From assembly GCA_964424455.1 (NCBI GenBank), contig CAYRJA010000013.1, positions 1 to 44,352 on the forward strand: DNA of 44,352 bases, read 5' to 3'. Of this stretch, positions 9,381 through 18,800 are shown piece by piece. Position 1 is the stretch's first letter. Each line of letters begins with the position of its first letter. Below the pieces are notes generated by a model, which worked only from the letters and a program-made list of their open reading frames with translations, was not told the origin of the DNA and made no database searches. The translations under genes were made by a program, and so were the position numbers. The DNA is from CAYRJA01 sp964424455 (GTDB taxonomy: Bacteria; Bacteroidota; Bacteroidia; Chitinophagales; UBA10324).

Positions 9381-9818
9381 ATGTTGTTCAATAAAGATTT
9401 TTTCTCGGCGGCTGAAAAAGAACGAATTAAGCAAGCCATTCAGCAGGTGGAGAAAAAAACATCCGGTGAGATAAGGGTTTACATTCAACCCTACTGTCGT
9501 GGCGATGTATTGGAGATTGCCACTTCACTTTTTCATCATCTGAAAATGCATGAGACAAAAGACAGGAACGGAGTACTTTTTTTTCTTGCATACAAGGAAC
9601 GGAGATTTGCTATTATCGGTGATGAACACATTCATCAAAAAGTGGGAAACTATTTTTGGGATGATGCAAAGAAACAGATGGAAGAATTCTTTAGCCAGAA
9701 GAAGTTTGCAGAAGGATTACAGAAAGGAATAGAAATGACAGGAGAAAAACTAAAACAATATTTTCCTTATTCCGAAGATGATAAGAATGAATTACCGGAT
9801 GAGATTATTATTAAATAA
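9381..9818 (+). CDS. TPM-domain protein, cytoplasmic-type short form
   Basis: A 145-residue protein consisting almost only of a TPM (TLP18.3/Psb32/MOLO-1) domain: ERIKQAIQQVEKKTSGEIRVYIQPYC, then GVLFFLAYKERRFAIIGDEHIHQKVGNYFWDDA and FAEGLQKGIEMTGEKLKQYFP. It has no signal peptide or membrane segment, unlike the TPM protein that follows. The domain can have acid phosphatase activity in plants, but the bacterial role in the lemA neighbourhood is unknown. It overlaps the start of the next gene, so the two are coupled. Confidence 0.88.
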   Translation: MLFNKDFFSAAEKERIKQAIQQVEKKTSGEIRVYIQPYCRGDVLEIATSLFHHLKMHETKDRNGVLFFLAYKERRFAIIGDEHIHQKVGNYFWDDAKKQMEEFFSQKKFAEGLQKGIEMTGEKLKQYFPYSEDDKNELPDEIIIK

Positions 9819-10581
9819 TAGAGCCAGCTATTTTTTTCATTCGGCAGTAGCAGCGATAATACTGTTGCTTTTCACTTCGTCTTTTATCTTTTCACAAATT
9901 CCTGACAGACCCAACCCGCCACGACTGGTAAATGACTTTGCAGTAATGTTGAGTGCAAGTGAGTCGGAAGCGCTTGAAAATAAATTGGTCGCTTATGATG
10001 ACAGCACCAGTACTCAGATAGCAATTGTAACAGTCAAGAATCTTGGCGGCGATGAGGTTGCACATTTTGCTTATACACTTGGCGACAAGTGGGGAGTAGG
10101 AAGAAAGAATAAGGACAATGGCGTGGTTATTCTTGTCTCGAAAGAAACCCGTGATGTATTTATAGCGCCGGGAAAAGGAATGGAAGGAGCGCTGCCGGAT
10201 GCTTATTGCCGTCGTATTGTTGACAATATCATAGTTCCGAAATTTAAAGAAGGAAAATATTATGATGGTCTGAATGAAGCAACAGATGTAATTATCAAAC
10301 TCGCGGCAGGAGAATTTGTAAATGATGTGAGTAACGCAGCTCCTGATGTTTCTGTAGGCGCAATTATCATTGTTGTGATAATTATTCTCATCATTCTGTC
10401 GCTTATTAGGAATAGAAATCGCGGTGGCGGTGGTTACATTGGTCGCGGCGGTTGGACAGGACCTGTATTTTTTCCCGGCGGATTTGGGGGTAGTAGCGGA
10501 GGAGGTTCCTTTGGCGGCGGCGGATTTGGCGGATTCGGAGGTGGCAGTTTCGGAGGTGGCGGCGCTGGAGGAAAATGGTAA
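9799..10581 (+). CDS. TPM-domain membrane protein with Gly-rich tail (YgcG family)
   Basis: From N to C: a signal peptide (AAIILLLFTSSFIFSQIP), a TPM domain (LVNDFAVMLSASESEALENKL ... GDKWGVGRKNKDNGVVILVSKETRDVFIAPGKGMEGALPDAYCRRIVDNIIVPKFKEG, quoted here only in part as a description), a membrane helix (VGAIIIVVIIILIILSLI) and a tail of Gly, Ser and Phe ending GGGAGGKW. This layout is the YgcG family that accompanies LemA. Three in-frame ATGs (9778, 9787, 9799) overlap the preceding gene; I chose 9799 because it gives the shortest overlap (20 bases) and a basic n-region just ahead of the hydrophobic core, but the earlier ones are possible. It faces rpiB, converging. Confidence 0.85.
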   Translation: MRLLLNNRASYFFHSAVAAIILLLFTSSFIFSQIPDRPNPPRLVNDFAVMLSASESEALENKLVAYDDSTSTQIAIVTVKNLGGDEVAHFAYTLGDKWGVGRKNKDNGVVILVSKETRDVFIAPGKGMEGALPDAYCRRIVDNIIVPKFKEGKYYDGLNEATDVIIKLAAGEFVNDVSNAAPDVSVGAIIIVVIIILIILSLIRNRNRGGGGYIGRGGWTGPVFFPGGFGGSSGGGSFGGGGFGGFGGGSFGGGGAGGKW

Positions 10582-10601
10582 CACCAAACTGTAACAGACT
10601 A

Positions 10602-11033
10602 TTACACCGGAATTTTATCTACTCTCTTTTGGTGTCTTCCTCCTTCAAAAGTAGTATTGATAAATGTATGTACCATTCCCTTTACTTGTTCTAATGCAGT
10701 AAATCGCGCAGGAATACATAACACATTGGCATTGTTATGCTGACGGGCAAGTTCTACTATTTCTTTTGTCCAGCACAAAGCGGCTCGTATATGCTGATGT
10801 TTATTCGCTGTCATGCAAACACCATTACCGCTTCCGCAAAGTAATATGCCGGTTTCGGATTTACCTTGCTCAACAGCATTGCATACAGGATGAACATAGT
10901 CGGGATAGTCAACTGAAGCCGGTGAGTTTGTGCCAAAATCTGTTACAGTATAACCTTCATCTGTCAACATTTTTTTTAAAGCTTCTTTGTATTCATAGCC
11001 GGCATGGTCGCATCCGATGGCAATGGTTTTCAT
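10602..11033 (-). CDS. rpiB: Ribose 5-phosphate isomerase B
   Basis: A 143-residue RpiB of standard length. It shows the family start IAIGCDHAGYEYKE, the phosphate-binding GTNSPASVDYPDYV, and the active-site loop ILLCGSGNGVCMTANK with the catalytic cysteine, then RAALCW and NNANVLCIPARF. It interconverts ribose 5-phosphate and ribulose 5-phosphate in the non-oxidative pentose phosphate pathway in the cytoplasm. It is a single gene with its own -7 element 20 bases upstream and converges with the YgcG-type gene. Confidence 0.95.
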   Translation of the reverse strand: MKTIAIGCDHAGYEYKEALKKMLTDEGYTVTDFGTNSPASVDYPDYVHPVCNAVEQGKSETGILLCGSGNGVCMTANKHQHIRAALCWTKEIVELARQHNNANVLCIPARFTALEQVKGMVHTFINTTFEGGRHQKRVDKIPV

Positions 11034-11052
11034 AAGAGAGGAATTAAGACAT

Positions 11053-11060
11053 CAAAAGTA
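11053..11060 (-). promoter_or_regulatory. -7 element TACTTTTG for rpiB
   Basis: Exact TAnnTTTG match on the minus strand; predicted leader of about 13 bases. Confidence 0.5.
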
Positions 11061-11113
11061 AGTTTTCAATTTCTAAAAATTATTCTTTGTGTTCTGTCTA
11101 AGGCAATAAACAA

Positions 11114-12346
11114 CTACAGCACTTCCACCTGATTTCTTAATATGTCTTCTATCGTTTCACGCTTGCGAATCAGATAATCTTTTCCTTCGTGAATTAATAC
11201 TTCTGCCGGTCGAAATCGTGAATTGTAGTTGCTCGACATGGTGAATCCATAAGCGCCTGCGTTGCTGAATGCGAGTATATCTCCTTCTTTTACTTCACTC
11301 AGCTTTCTGTCCCACCCGAAAGTATCGGTTTCGCAGATATAGCCGACAATGGTGTAAATGCGCTGAACTCCTCCGGGATTAGAAACATTGGTAATGTGGT
11401 GATATGAATTGTAGAACATCGGACGGATTAAATGATTCAATCCTGAATCTACACCAATGAACATTGCTGCAGTTGTTTGCTTTAGCACATTTACTTTTAC
11501 CAGAAATATTCCAGACTCACTCACTAAAAACTTTCCGGGTTCAAACCACAATTCAGGTTCGCTGCCGTAACTGTTACAGAATTCCCTGAATCGCTGTGAC
11601 AGCTTTTCTCCTAATTCTTTTATATCGGTACTATAATCATCCGGTTTGTAAGGAACTTTGAACCCGCTACCCATGTCAATGAATTTCAGGTCAGGAAAAT
11701 ATTGCGTTTGTTCAAACAGTATTTCGGCTCCGCGAAGAAAAACATCTATATCCAGAATATCGCTGCCAGTGTGCATGTGTAATCCGGTAACATGAAGATT
11801 TGTACTTTTCACAATGCGCTGTACATGACGCATCTGATAAATGGAAATACCAAACTTAGAGTCTATATGTCCGGTGGAAATCTTTTCATTTCCTCCACCC
11901 ATTACATGAGGATTGATGCGGATGCAAACAGGAACAGATGAGCCGTACTTGTTGCCAAATTGTTCAAGAATAGAAATGTTATCCAGATTAATTACCACCT
12001 TTTCCTTCACTGCCATGTCAATTTCTTCCATGGAAACACAGTTCGGTGTATAGATAATTTGCTGTGGTTCAAAACCTGCTCTCAACCCCAGCCATACTTC
12101 CTGAATAGAAACACAGTCCAACCCTGCACCAATCTCCCTGAAAAACTTCATCACATTGATATTGTTCAGCGCTTTGCAGGCGAATTTTATTTTCAGTTTA
12201 GGGTAGGAAAAAGAATTTACTAACTCTACATATTTTTTTTTCATCTCACCGGTATCGTAAACATAAAGTGGTGTGTCGTATTTTCTACAAAGCTGTAACA
12301 CATCAATTCCTCCGGTTTCATACTTATTGTTTTCTAACTGAAGCAT
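11114..12346 (-). CDS. lysA: Diaminopimelate decarboxylase
   Basis: A 410-residue fold-type III PLP decarboxylase. The PLP lysine is in KFACKALNN; other LysA blocks are GAGLDCVSIQEV, RINPHVMGGGNEKISTGHIDSKFGI, GLHMHTGSDI, FIDMGSGF, WFEPGKFLVSESG and the dimer-contributed cysteine in GYICETDTFG, then FSNAGAYGFTMSSNYNSR. The enzyme converts meso-diaminopimelate to lysine in the cytoplasm. The cysteine motif reads CETDTF rather than the commoner CESGDxF, within normal family variation. It is a single gene with a -7 element 27 bases ahead of the ATG. Confidence 0.95.
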   Translation of the reverse strand: MLQLENNKYETGGIDVLQLCRKYDTPLYVYDTGEMKKKYVELVNSFSYPKLKIKFACKALNNINVMKFFREIGAGLDCVSIQEVWLGLRAGFEPQQIIYTPNCVSMEEIDMAVKEKVVINLDNISILEQFGNKYGSSVPVCIRINPHVMGGGNEKISTGHIDSKFGISIYQMRHVQRIVKSTNLHVTGLHMHTGSDILDIDVFLRGAEILFEQTQYFPDLKFIDMGSGFKVPYKPDDYSTDIKELGEKLSQRFREFCNSYGSEPELWFEPGKFLVSESGIFLVKVNVLKQTTAAMFIGVDSGLNHLIRPMFYNSYHHITNVSNPGGVQRIYTIVGYICETDTFGWDRKLSEVKEGDILAFSNAGAYGFTMSSNYNSRFRPAEVLIHEGKDYLIRKRETIEDILRNQVEVL

Positions 12347-12372
12347 ATAATAAGGTTTGTTTTATGGAGGCA

Positions 12373-12380
12373 CAAAAATA
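12373..12380 (-). promoter_or_regulatory. -7 element TATTTTTG for lysA
   Basis: Exact TAnnTTTG match on the minus strand in the gap between lysA and the inverted-repeat element. Confidence 0.45.
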
Positions 12381-12471
12381 AGTGGCAGATTCAGTTAATA
12401 TAATATCAGTAAAAAAATAGTTTTATGTCGATAAAGCAGGGCAGGTGGAACACTAAATCATCTATATAAAC

Positions 12472-12648
12472 GGGTGTATGAATATTTGCAGCAACAATTA
12501 TATTGCTCCGCAGGAGTAAAGGCTTGGTAATAACTTGAACGAGAAGGTTGTTGCGTCCCTTCGGGAACGCTTCAGAGTTTCTGTATTGGTTTTTTACCAA
12601 GCTCTTATGACTACGGCATAAGTAATCCCTGCAATTATTCATACACCC
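12472..12648. repeat. 177-bp structured inverted-repeat element
   Basis: The ends are 20-base inverted repeats with one mismatch (12472-12491 GGGTGTATGAATATTTGCAG; 12629-12648 its near complement). A second inner inverted match is GCTTGGTAA (12523 region) against TTACCAAGC (12595 region). Between them lie small palindromes: CTCCGCAGGAG near 12509, GTCCCTTCGGGAAC near 12556 and CTTATGACTACGGCATAAG near 12604. The whole can fold into a branched structure. It occupies most of the 372-base gap between lysA and the S46 gene; no believable protein is in it. This is the look of a non-autonomous (MITE-like) interspersed repeat; no second copy is in this window. Confidence 0.75.
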
Positions 12649-12685
12649 CTGAAAACGCGCTTTATTTTTTTTCTTCATACTTCAT

Positions 12686-12693
12686 TACATTCG
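12686..12693 (+). promoter_or_regulatory. -7-like element TACATTCG for the S46 gene
   Basis: One mismatch to TAnnTTTG (C for T at position 7), 25 bases before the ATG at 12719. Confidence 0.4.
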
Positions 12694-12718
12694 CCATCAT
12701 TTTTTAAATTAAAGCTCA

Positions 12719-14881
12719 ATGAAAAAAATAATTCTCGCTCTTTCTTTCTTCTTTTTTGTTGTCATTAATTCAGTTCATGCAGATGAAGGCATGTGGCTTC
12801 TTTCGCTTATCAAAAAGCAAAATTACGAAGCCATGCGTGCTGCCGGATTGCAGCTAACACCGGAACAGATTTACGATGAACAAAATCCCTCGCTTAAAGA
12901 CGCTATCGTTTGGTTCAATGGAGGATGTACCGGAGAAATTGTTTCTTCAGAAGGATTGGTGCTTACTAATCATCACTGCGGATATGGAGCTATCGCTAAC
13001 CACAGTACAGTTGAACACGATTATCTGAACGATGGTTTTTGGGCACAGACTATGAAGGATGAATTGTCAAACCCAGGTATGTTCGTTTCAGTTCTTGTTC
13101 GTATGGAAGATGTTACATCTCAGGTGTTACAGGCATGTGCCGGACTGGAAGGACAGGCGCGTGAACAAGCAGTTGCAAAAATTTCAAAAGATATTGTTGC
13201 CAAAGCCACAGAAGGCAATGGCTATAATGCCAATATTAAAGAAATGTTTCAGGGCGCTGAATATTATTTGTTTGTGTTTGAAACATTCAAAGACATTCGT
13301 CTGGTTGGCGCTCCGCCATCAAGTATAGGGAAATTTGGCGGCGATACAGACAACTGGATGTGGCCTCGGCACACGGGGGATTTTTCTGTCTTTCGTATTT
13401 ACGCAGATAAAAACAACAAACCTGCAGAGTACAGTGCAGAGAATGTTCCTTACAAACCCAAAAAATATCTGAATGTTTCACTCAAAGGATTTAACAAAGG
13501 AGACTTCAGTATGATAATCGGTTTTCCGGGTCGCACAAACCGTTACCTTACCAGCTATAGCATTGATATGAATTTAAAAGAAACCTATCCTGCGCTTGTG
13601 GGCTTGTGGGATAAGCAGCTTGAGATCATGAAGAAATATATGGATGCTGATCCTAAGGTAAGAATTGAGTTAGCCAGTCAATATGCAGGTATTGCTAACG
13701 CATGGAAATATTTTCTCGGTCAAACCGGCTATGATGTGGCGGACAAACTTATCAATATGAAATTAGCCGAAGAGAAAAAATTCACGGATTGGGCAAACAG
13801 TTTAACGAATGATTCACTGAAAAATATTTATACTAAGGTACTTCCTTCACTGAAAAAGAAGTATGATGAATATCGTCCGAATAATTTACCGAGTTTGTAT
13901 GCAAACCGGTTACTTGTACTGGATTTAATTTCTTTTTCAAATAAGTTCGGTGCATTGTATGATGTGTTGAAAACGGAACCGGTTGATGCAGTCAAGCGAG
14001 ATGAATTAATTGGGAAACTCCAACAAACCACTCAGGACCATTTTATAAATTATATAGCAAGCGAGGATCAGGAAGTTTCTTATGAGTGGTTGTCGCTCTT
14101 TAATAAAGGAGTTCCAAAAGATAAACAGGGAACATTTATTTCCGACATCACTCTTCAATACAAAAAACTTTCTGAAGAGGCGGCGCTCAAGCAATATATC
14201 GCTGATGTTTTTGCAAAAAGTATTTTTACTTCCGAAGCAAAAGTGAAAGCATTTCTTGCAAAACCCTCTTACAAAACATTAGAAAAAGATCCCGCCTACC
14301 AATTGGCAGTTAAGATCACAAAATTTGCTAATCAATTTCCGACTTCTCTTTCACTTGCCAATGCAGTAAAAACGGACAGCAGAATTTATTTACAGGGATT
14401 GCGAATGATGAATGCTCAGGAAAATTATTATCCGGATGCAAACAGTACTATCCGACTTACTTACGGTAAAATTATGGATTACGATCCGCGTGATGCTGTA
14501 CATTACAATTTCTATACAACACTTACCGGCGTAATGCAGAAAGAAAATCCAACCGATGAAGAATTTATTGTTCCTGCAAAACTGAAAGAGTTGTACATGA
14601 AAAAAGATTTTGGAGCGTATGAATCCAACGGAGATGTTCCGGTTAATTTTATCACCAATAATGATATTACCGGAGGTAATTCAGGCAGCCCCATTATAAA
14701 TGCCAATGGTGAATTAATCGGTATTGCTTTCGACGGGAATTCCGAGGCAATGACAGGTGACTTTTATTTTAACCCTGCATTGAAGCGAACTATAGCTGTT
14801 GATATCCGCTATGTTCTGTTTATCATCAATAAATACGCAGGAGCAAGCCGGTTGATGAATGAAATGACTATAGCCAAGTAG
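12719..14881 (+). CDS. S46 family dipeptidyl-peptidase, DPP7-type
   Basis: A 720-residue protein with signal peptide (IILALSFFFFVVINSVHA). The S46 trypsin-fold catalytic elements are visible: His in LTNHHCGYGAI (H85/H86), the likely Asp in WPRHTGDF (D221) and Ser655 in GGNSGSP. Residue 673, which decides specificity in characterised members (Gly in DPP7, Arg in DPP11), is Gly here (AFDGNSE), so a preference for hydrophobic/aliphatic P1 residues is predicted rather than Asp/Glu. The enzyme removes dipeptides from the N-terminus of peptides in the periplasm, feeding amino-acid uptake. The length and catalytic numbering agree closely with known S46 enzymes. It lies head-to-tail against ybeY. Confidence 0.94.
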   Translation: MKKIILALSFFFFVVINSVHADEGMWLLSLIKKQNYEAMRAAGLQLTPEQIYDEQNPSLKDAIVWFNGGCTGEIVSSEGLVLTNHHCGYGAIANHSTVEHDYLNDGFWAQTMKDELSNPGMFVSVLVRMEDVTSQVLQACAGLEGQAREQAVAKISKDIVAKATEGNGYNANIKEMFQGAEYYLFVFETFKDIRLVGAPPSSIGKFGGDTDNWMWPRHTGDFSVFRIYADKNNKPAEYSAENVPYKPKKYLNVSLKGFNKGDFSMIIGFPGRTNRYLTSYSIDMNLKETYPALVGLWDKQLEIMKKYMDADPKVRIELASQYAGIANAWKYFLGQTGYDVADKLINMKLAEEKKFTDWANSLTNDSLKNIYTKVLPSLKKKYDEYRPNNLPSLYANRLLVLDLISFSNKFGALYDVLKTEPVDAVKRDELIGKLQQTTQDHFINYIASEDQEVSYEWLSLFNKGVPKDKQGTFISDITLQYKKLSEEAALKQYIADVFAKSIFTSEAKVKAFLAKPSYKTLEKDPAYQLAVKITKFANQFPTSLSLANAVKTDSRIYLQGLRMMNAQENYYPDANSTIRLTYGKIMDYDPRDAVHYNFYTTLTGVMQKENPTDEEFIVPAKLKELYMKKDFGAYESNGDVPVNFITNNDITGGNSGSPIINANGELIGIAFDGNSEAMTGDFYFNPALKRTIAVDIRYVLFIINKYAGASRLMNEMTIAK

Positions 14882-14883
14882 GA

Positions 14884-15318
14884 CTATTCTTTTCCAAGCA
14901 TTTCGTTCCAGTATTGGAGTGATTGATTTTCTTTCTTACGCATAAGAGATGATTCTCTTTTGCTTTTATCCTTGTATCCGCAAAGGTGAAGTACGCCATG
15001 CACCATTACGCGACGCAACTCATCACTGAAAGAAGGAGAATATCTTTTTGCGTTCTCTTTTACACGCTCTATAGATATATAAATTTCTCCGGATAAATTT
15101 ATTCCTTCAGAATTATCGAAGGTGATAATGTCAGTAAGAGTTTTGTGTTTTAGAAATTCTTTGTTGATGTTTAATAGGTAATCATCATCGCAGAAGATAT
15201 AACTAAGGTTGCGGATTCCTCTTTTTTCTAAGTAGGCAACAGTCCACAGCCACTCGCGCAACTTTTTTTTTTGTTTTAAAGAAAAGGAGGGAACAAGAGA
15301 GTGAAAGGAGATAGCCAC
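14884..15318 (-). CDS. ybeY: Endoribonuclease YbeY (rRNA maturation)
   Basis: A 144-residue YbeY/UPF0054 protein. The metal motif is HGVLHLCGYKDKSKRE; the usual third histidine of HGxLHLxGYDH is replaced by the KD pair, which I believe is common in Bacteroidota homologues. The upstream block DIITFDNSEGINLSGEIYIS is also typical. YbeY acts in 16S rRNA 3' end maturation and ribosome quality control. The frame opens with GTG at 15318; the nearby ATGATG is in another frame. It follows the RsbW-like gene by 31 bases in the same direction and probably shares its transcript. Confidence 0.92.
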   Translation of the reverse strand: MAISFHSLVPSFSLKQKKKLREWLWTVAYLEKRGIRNLSYIFCDDDYLLNINKEFLKHKTLTDIITFDNSEGINLSGEIYISIERVKENAKRYSPSFSDELRRVMVHGVLHLCGYKDKSKRESSLMRKKENQSLQYWNEMLGKE

Positions 15319-15349
15319 ATCATCAAGGTTTTAGAAACACTGATGAGCT

Positions 15350-15760
15350 TTATACTTTAAAATGAATCTGCACTTTAGATCCTCCATCGAAAAATTCAAC
15401 CTTGTCGGCAAGATTCTTCATCAGGAAAATACCACGACCGGTAAGCTTCTCTACATTTTCGGGAGCAGTAGGATCCTGAAGATTATTAAAATCAAATCCG
15501 GCGCCTTCGTCTTTTACAGTGAAAATAATTTCGTTATCTTTTCCTTCAATATTTACTTTCACAAACTTCTTCTCGTCTTTATTATTGCCAAAGTCCATTG
15601 CATTACGAATGGCTTCAAACACCGCAACATGCATATTGCCACGCAACTCGTCGCCCAGTTGTGCATCATCTGCAATTTGGTCAATCAGCGCTTCTGCCTT
15701 CATCATGCTTTCATGAGAAGTAGGAAACAATATTTCACGGGATTGAATCTGTGTAAGCAT
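15350..15760 (-). CDS. RsbW/SpoIIAB-like ATP-binding protein (GHKL fold)
   Basis: About 136 residues forming one HATPase_c domain: N-box VFEAIRNAMDFGNN, G1 box KDEGAGFDF and G2 box LTGRGIFLMKNLADKVEF. This is the anti-sigma factor/serine kinase type (HATPase_c_2). Such proteins bind a sigma factor or a STAS-domain partner and phosphorylate the latter. No sigma factor or STAS gene is adjacent, so its target is unknown. GTG at 15766 or ATG at 15760 could start it; I chose ATG because the TATATTTG element at 15766-15773 overlaps the GTG and puts the start of transcription at the ATG. Confidence 0.88.
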   Translation of the reverse strand: MLTQIQSREILFPTSHESMMKAEALIDQIADDAQLGDELRGNMHVAVFEAIRNAMDFGNNKDEKKFVKVNIEGKDNEIIFTVKDEGAGFDFNNLQDPTAPENVEKLTGRGIFLMKNLADKVEFFDGGSKVQIHFKV

Positions 15761-15765
15761 CCGCA

Positions 15766-15773
15766 CAAATATA
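15766..15773 (-). promoter_or_regulatory. -7 element TATATTTG for the RsbW-like gene
   Basis: Exact TAnnTTTG match whose last base is six bases before the ATG at 15760, giving a leaderless or near-leaderless message. Confidence 0.5.
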
Positions 15774-15822
15774 AAAGTTGTTTACAATAATTCTAACTGA
15801 TTTTATAACCAACTCTTTGTGA

Positions 15823-18800
15823 TTACTGATTAATGGATTTGTAATACTCTTCCACTAAATTTTTGTAGAATGGTTTCAGGTTTGGAGGAACGGTTTTATA
15901 TAGTTCAATCTCTGCCTGTTTCTTCTTTAGATATTCTTCAATAGACGGTGGAACAGTATGAACAATATCTTGCCCGGAAGTTGATTGCCGTGTATTATCC
16001 TGATCGCGTTCGCGTTCGGATTTTTCGGCTTCCAGCAACTTAGTTAATATGTCTTGCTGACGCTTTAATGTTTCCGTATTTAACTGCTTGTTCACTAATT
16101 GTTTTTCGGTTTCTTCCATTTGCTTTTGCAACTGCTCTAAATTTCCGAGTGAACCTTTCCCGTCTTTATTTAGCTGGTCACTTAACTGACGAAGGGCATC
16201 GCGTATAGCCGCTTGCTGTGCTGCCAATTGCGCCGCTTGCTGACTGCTCATTTGTCCTTGCTGTCCGGGTTTCTGACCCGGCTTTTGTCCATTTTTTATC
16301 TGCTCGCCCAGTTCATTCATTTTGTCGTTCAGTTGCTTCTGCATTTTGGAGAGGTTGCTCATGCTGGGTTTTTTGCCCATGCCGCCGGGCTTGTTACACA
16401 TACCGCTACCCGGTTTTCCGCTTTTTGAATCCATCTCTTGCTGCATTTGCTGTAACACTTCATCAAACATCAGTGCAAGATTATTTAATCCCATCATCAC
16501 TAATTGCTGATTGGATGCAGCAATTCTCGGCTGCCGTTGTTCAAGATAATTGATTCCGTCATCCAGATTTTTATTGATGTCTTTTATCTGTTTATCGGCA
16601 TAACTCTTAATCTGAAAAACACGCTTGCTTAATGCCTGTATGCTGTCTTCAATCATCGCAATATTATCACTAAGCGTATGCTGGTCTTTCATCAGTTGCA
16701 GATACTTGGGATTGTAAATGTTTATCAGTTTGCTGCTGTTCAGTAAATCTTCCTGGTCAAAAGATGTTTTGATTAGATTTTTCAGAATTTGCCGCAATGC
16801 CTGCATATCCAATTCCAGTCCCTGCATTTGAGCTGCATCCATCGCCTCACCCATTTTATTTGCCATATCTTTCATCTTCTTTGCTGCATTCTTCTGGCTT
16901 TGGCTGGCTTTGCTGTTATTTTTTTTCTGAAGCTGATCGGAGCTGTTTTGCAATTCTTTATCAATGTCTTGCTGATCTTGCTTTGTATCAGGTAAATCTT
17001 CAGGATCTTCTAATTCTTTATTCATCTTATCCAAATCCTGCAAATCCCTTTTCAAATCATCAAACTGCTTATTAATTTCCTCTTGCTTCTTATTCAGTTC
17101 GTCAGTTTTATCTGTATTCTTTTTGTCTTCTGTTTCTTTGCTCAGCGCTTCTTGTTTGCTTGCAAGCGAATCCAGCTTATCCTTTGTTGCATTAAACTTC
17201 TGTTCCATTTCCAGCTTTTTGAAAAGGGATAACATTCTGTCCATTTCCTTCTGCATCTGATCATTGTTCAGTTTCTGATCTTTCAACTGGTCAAGCGCAT
17301 TGTCCTTGTTCAGTTGTTCGAGCATCTTTTGAAGCTTGTCTATCATCTCCTTCATTTCAGGAGTAAGTAACTGATTGGCTAAATCCTGCAACTGTTTTTG
17401 CTTGTCAAGAATATCCTGACTTTGTTTTTGAAAATCTTGTTGCTGCTGTAAGTTGTCATTGAACTTATTCTGCACATTTTCAATCTTGGACTGAACTTCC
17501 TTTTGCCGGTCAAGTAAATCCTGAATTTTCTTTTTGTCTTCCCAGTTTAATTCCTTTTTCTGCAAAAGATTATTCTGTAAATCATCAAATTGCTTCGACA
17601 ATTGCTGTGCATCTTTTATAGCAGATTCCAAATCTTTCTTTATGTCTTTATTATTCTCGCTCTGCTGCTTTTCCATTTCTTTTGCTGTGGGCATCCGGTA
17701 AGACATGGTTTGCGTACGCGATGACTTACTGCCGTTTACTCCGTCATTGTCCCAAACTTCAAAGTAATAATCTAACTTATCTCCGGGTTTCAGGTTCAGC
17801 GTGTTCAAATCCCAGAACTGCGTGAACTTAACTTGCTTTTGCTGTTCTATGGAAACAGGTGTTACAGTAAAATTTTTATTATCTGTATCTTCATTTTCTC
17901 CGGTTATGCGATGTTTGAGTTCAAGTTTTTTCAGTCCGTAGTCATCTCCTGCTTCCCCGGCAAAATACAGGTATTTCCTGTTGGCGCTATCCTGCATTCC
18001 ATTTACGGATATGGACGGATACATATCCGGAACAACAGTGATTGAGTAGTTGATTGAATCTGCATTGTTTGTCTTCTCTCCTGAAACAAAAATGGTGTAA
18101 GGTTTGTCTTTAACAACCTGCTGAGCAAAAGAGAAAAGCTCATTACCCGCAGGTGGTACATTTTGTATTTTATTATCAATCCGTATGGAAACCTGCTTAG
18201 TGTTTTGTGTAAAAAATTCCCAGTTGATTTTTGTGCCTTGCGGAACACTCAGGTCGCCAATGTTAGTCAGCGTTTCATTTTTCTTTCCGGTGTAAGAAGG
18301 ATAGTTCAGTTTTGTTTCAAACTTTATAATCAACGGCTTAGGCAAAACTTCCAAATGAAATTTCTTTGAGTCAAAACCATTTGCTGAAAAATTAAAGTCT
18401 ATGCTCTTCTGAAGTTTTGGAATACGGTATGAAAATTCAGACGGCGATTTTTTAGTGAGCTTGTATGGATAGCCGTCTATGTTTATGAATGCCTCATTAG
18501 GCAGCATATTACCGGCAACCTTTATATCCAAATCAAAGTCCTGATATTGAAGAGCAGTTAAATTTTTATTTGTTACAGTAAACTGAAATGGCGCTTTCTT
18601 CTCAAAGTAAGTATCGTGGTGTAACAGCCGGATAGCGCTGTCTTTAATAATGTTGGGGGCAGAAAACAGAAGAAGTACAAAAATTAACGCCGGAGGAATC
18701 AGAAACTTCAGGTAGCGCCTGTTCACTGACAGGTTAATAGCATGGGTAAACGGAACAGGACGAAGCGTTTCCGCCTTTTGATTAATACTTGCTTCAATCA

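Noticed and set aside
9892..10587. 231-codon minus-strand frame opposite the Gly-rich TPM gene
   Set aside because: Arises from the antisense of Gly codons (Ala/Ser/Thr-rich); no domain.
12406..12678. 90-codon minus-strand open frame between lysA and the S46 gene
   Set aside because: It runs through the palindromic 177-bp element, and its residues reflect the repeat, not a protein family.
16200..17650. Gln/Lys-rich low complexity in DUF4175 as a DNA repeat
   Set aside because: Explained by the coiled coil; no exact nucleotide repeat unit is seen.
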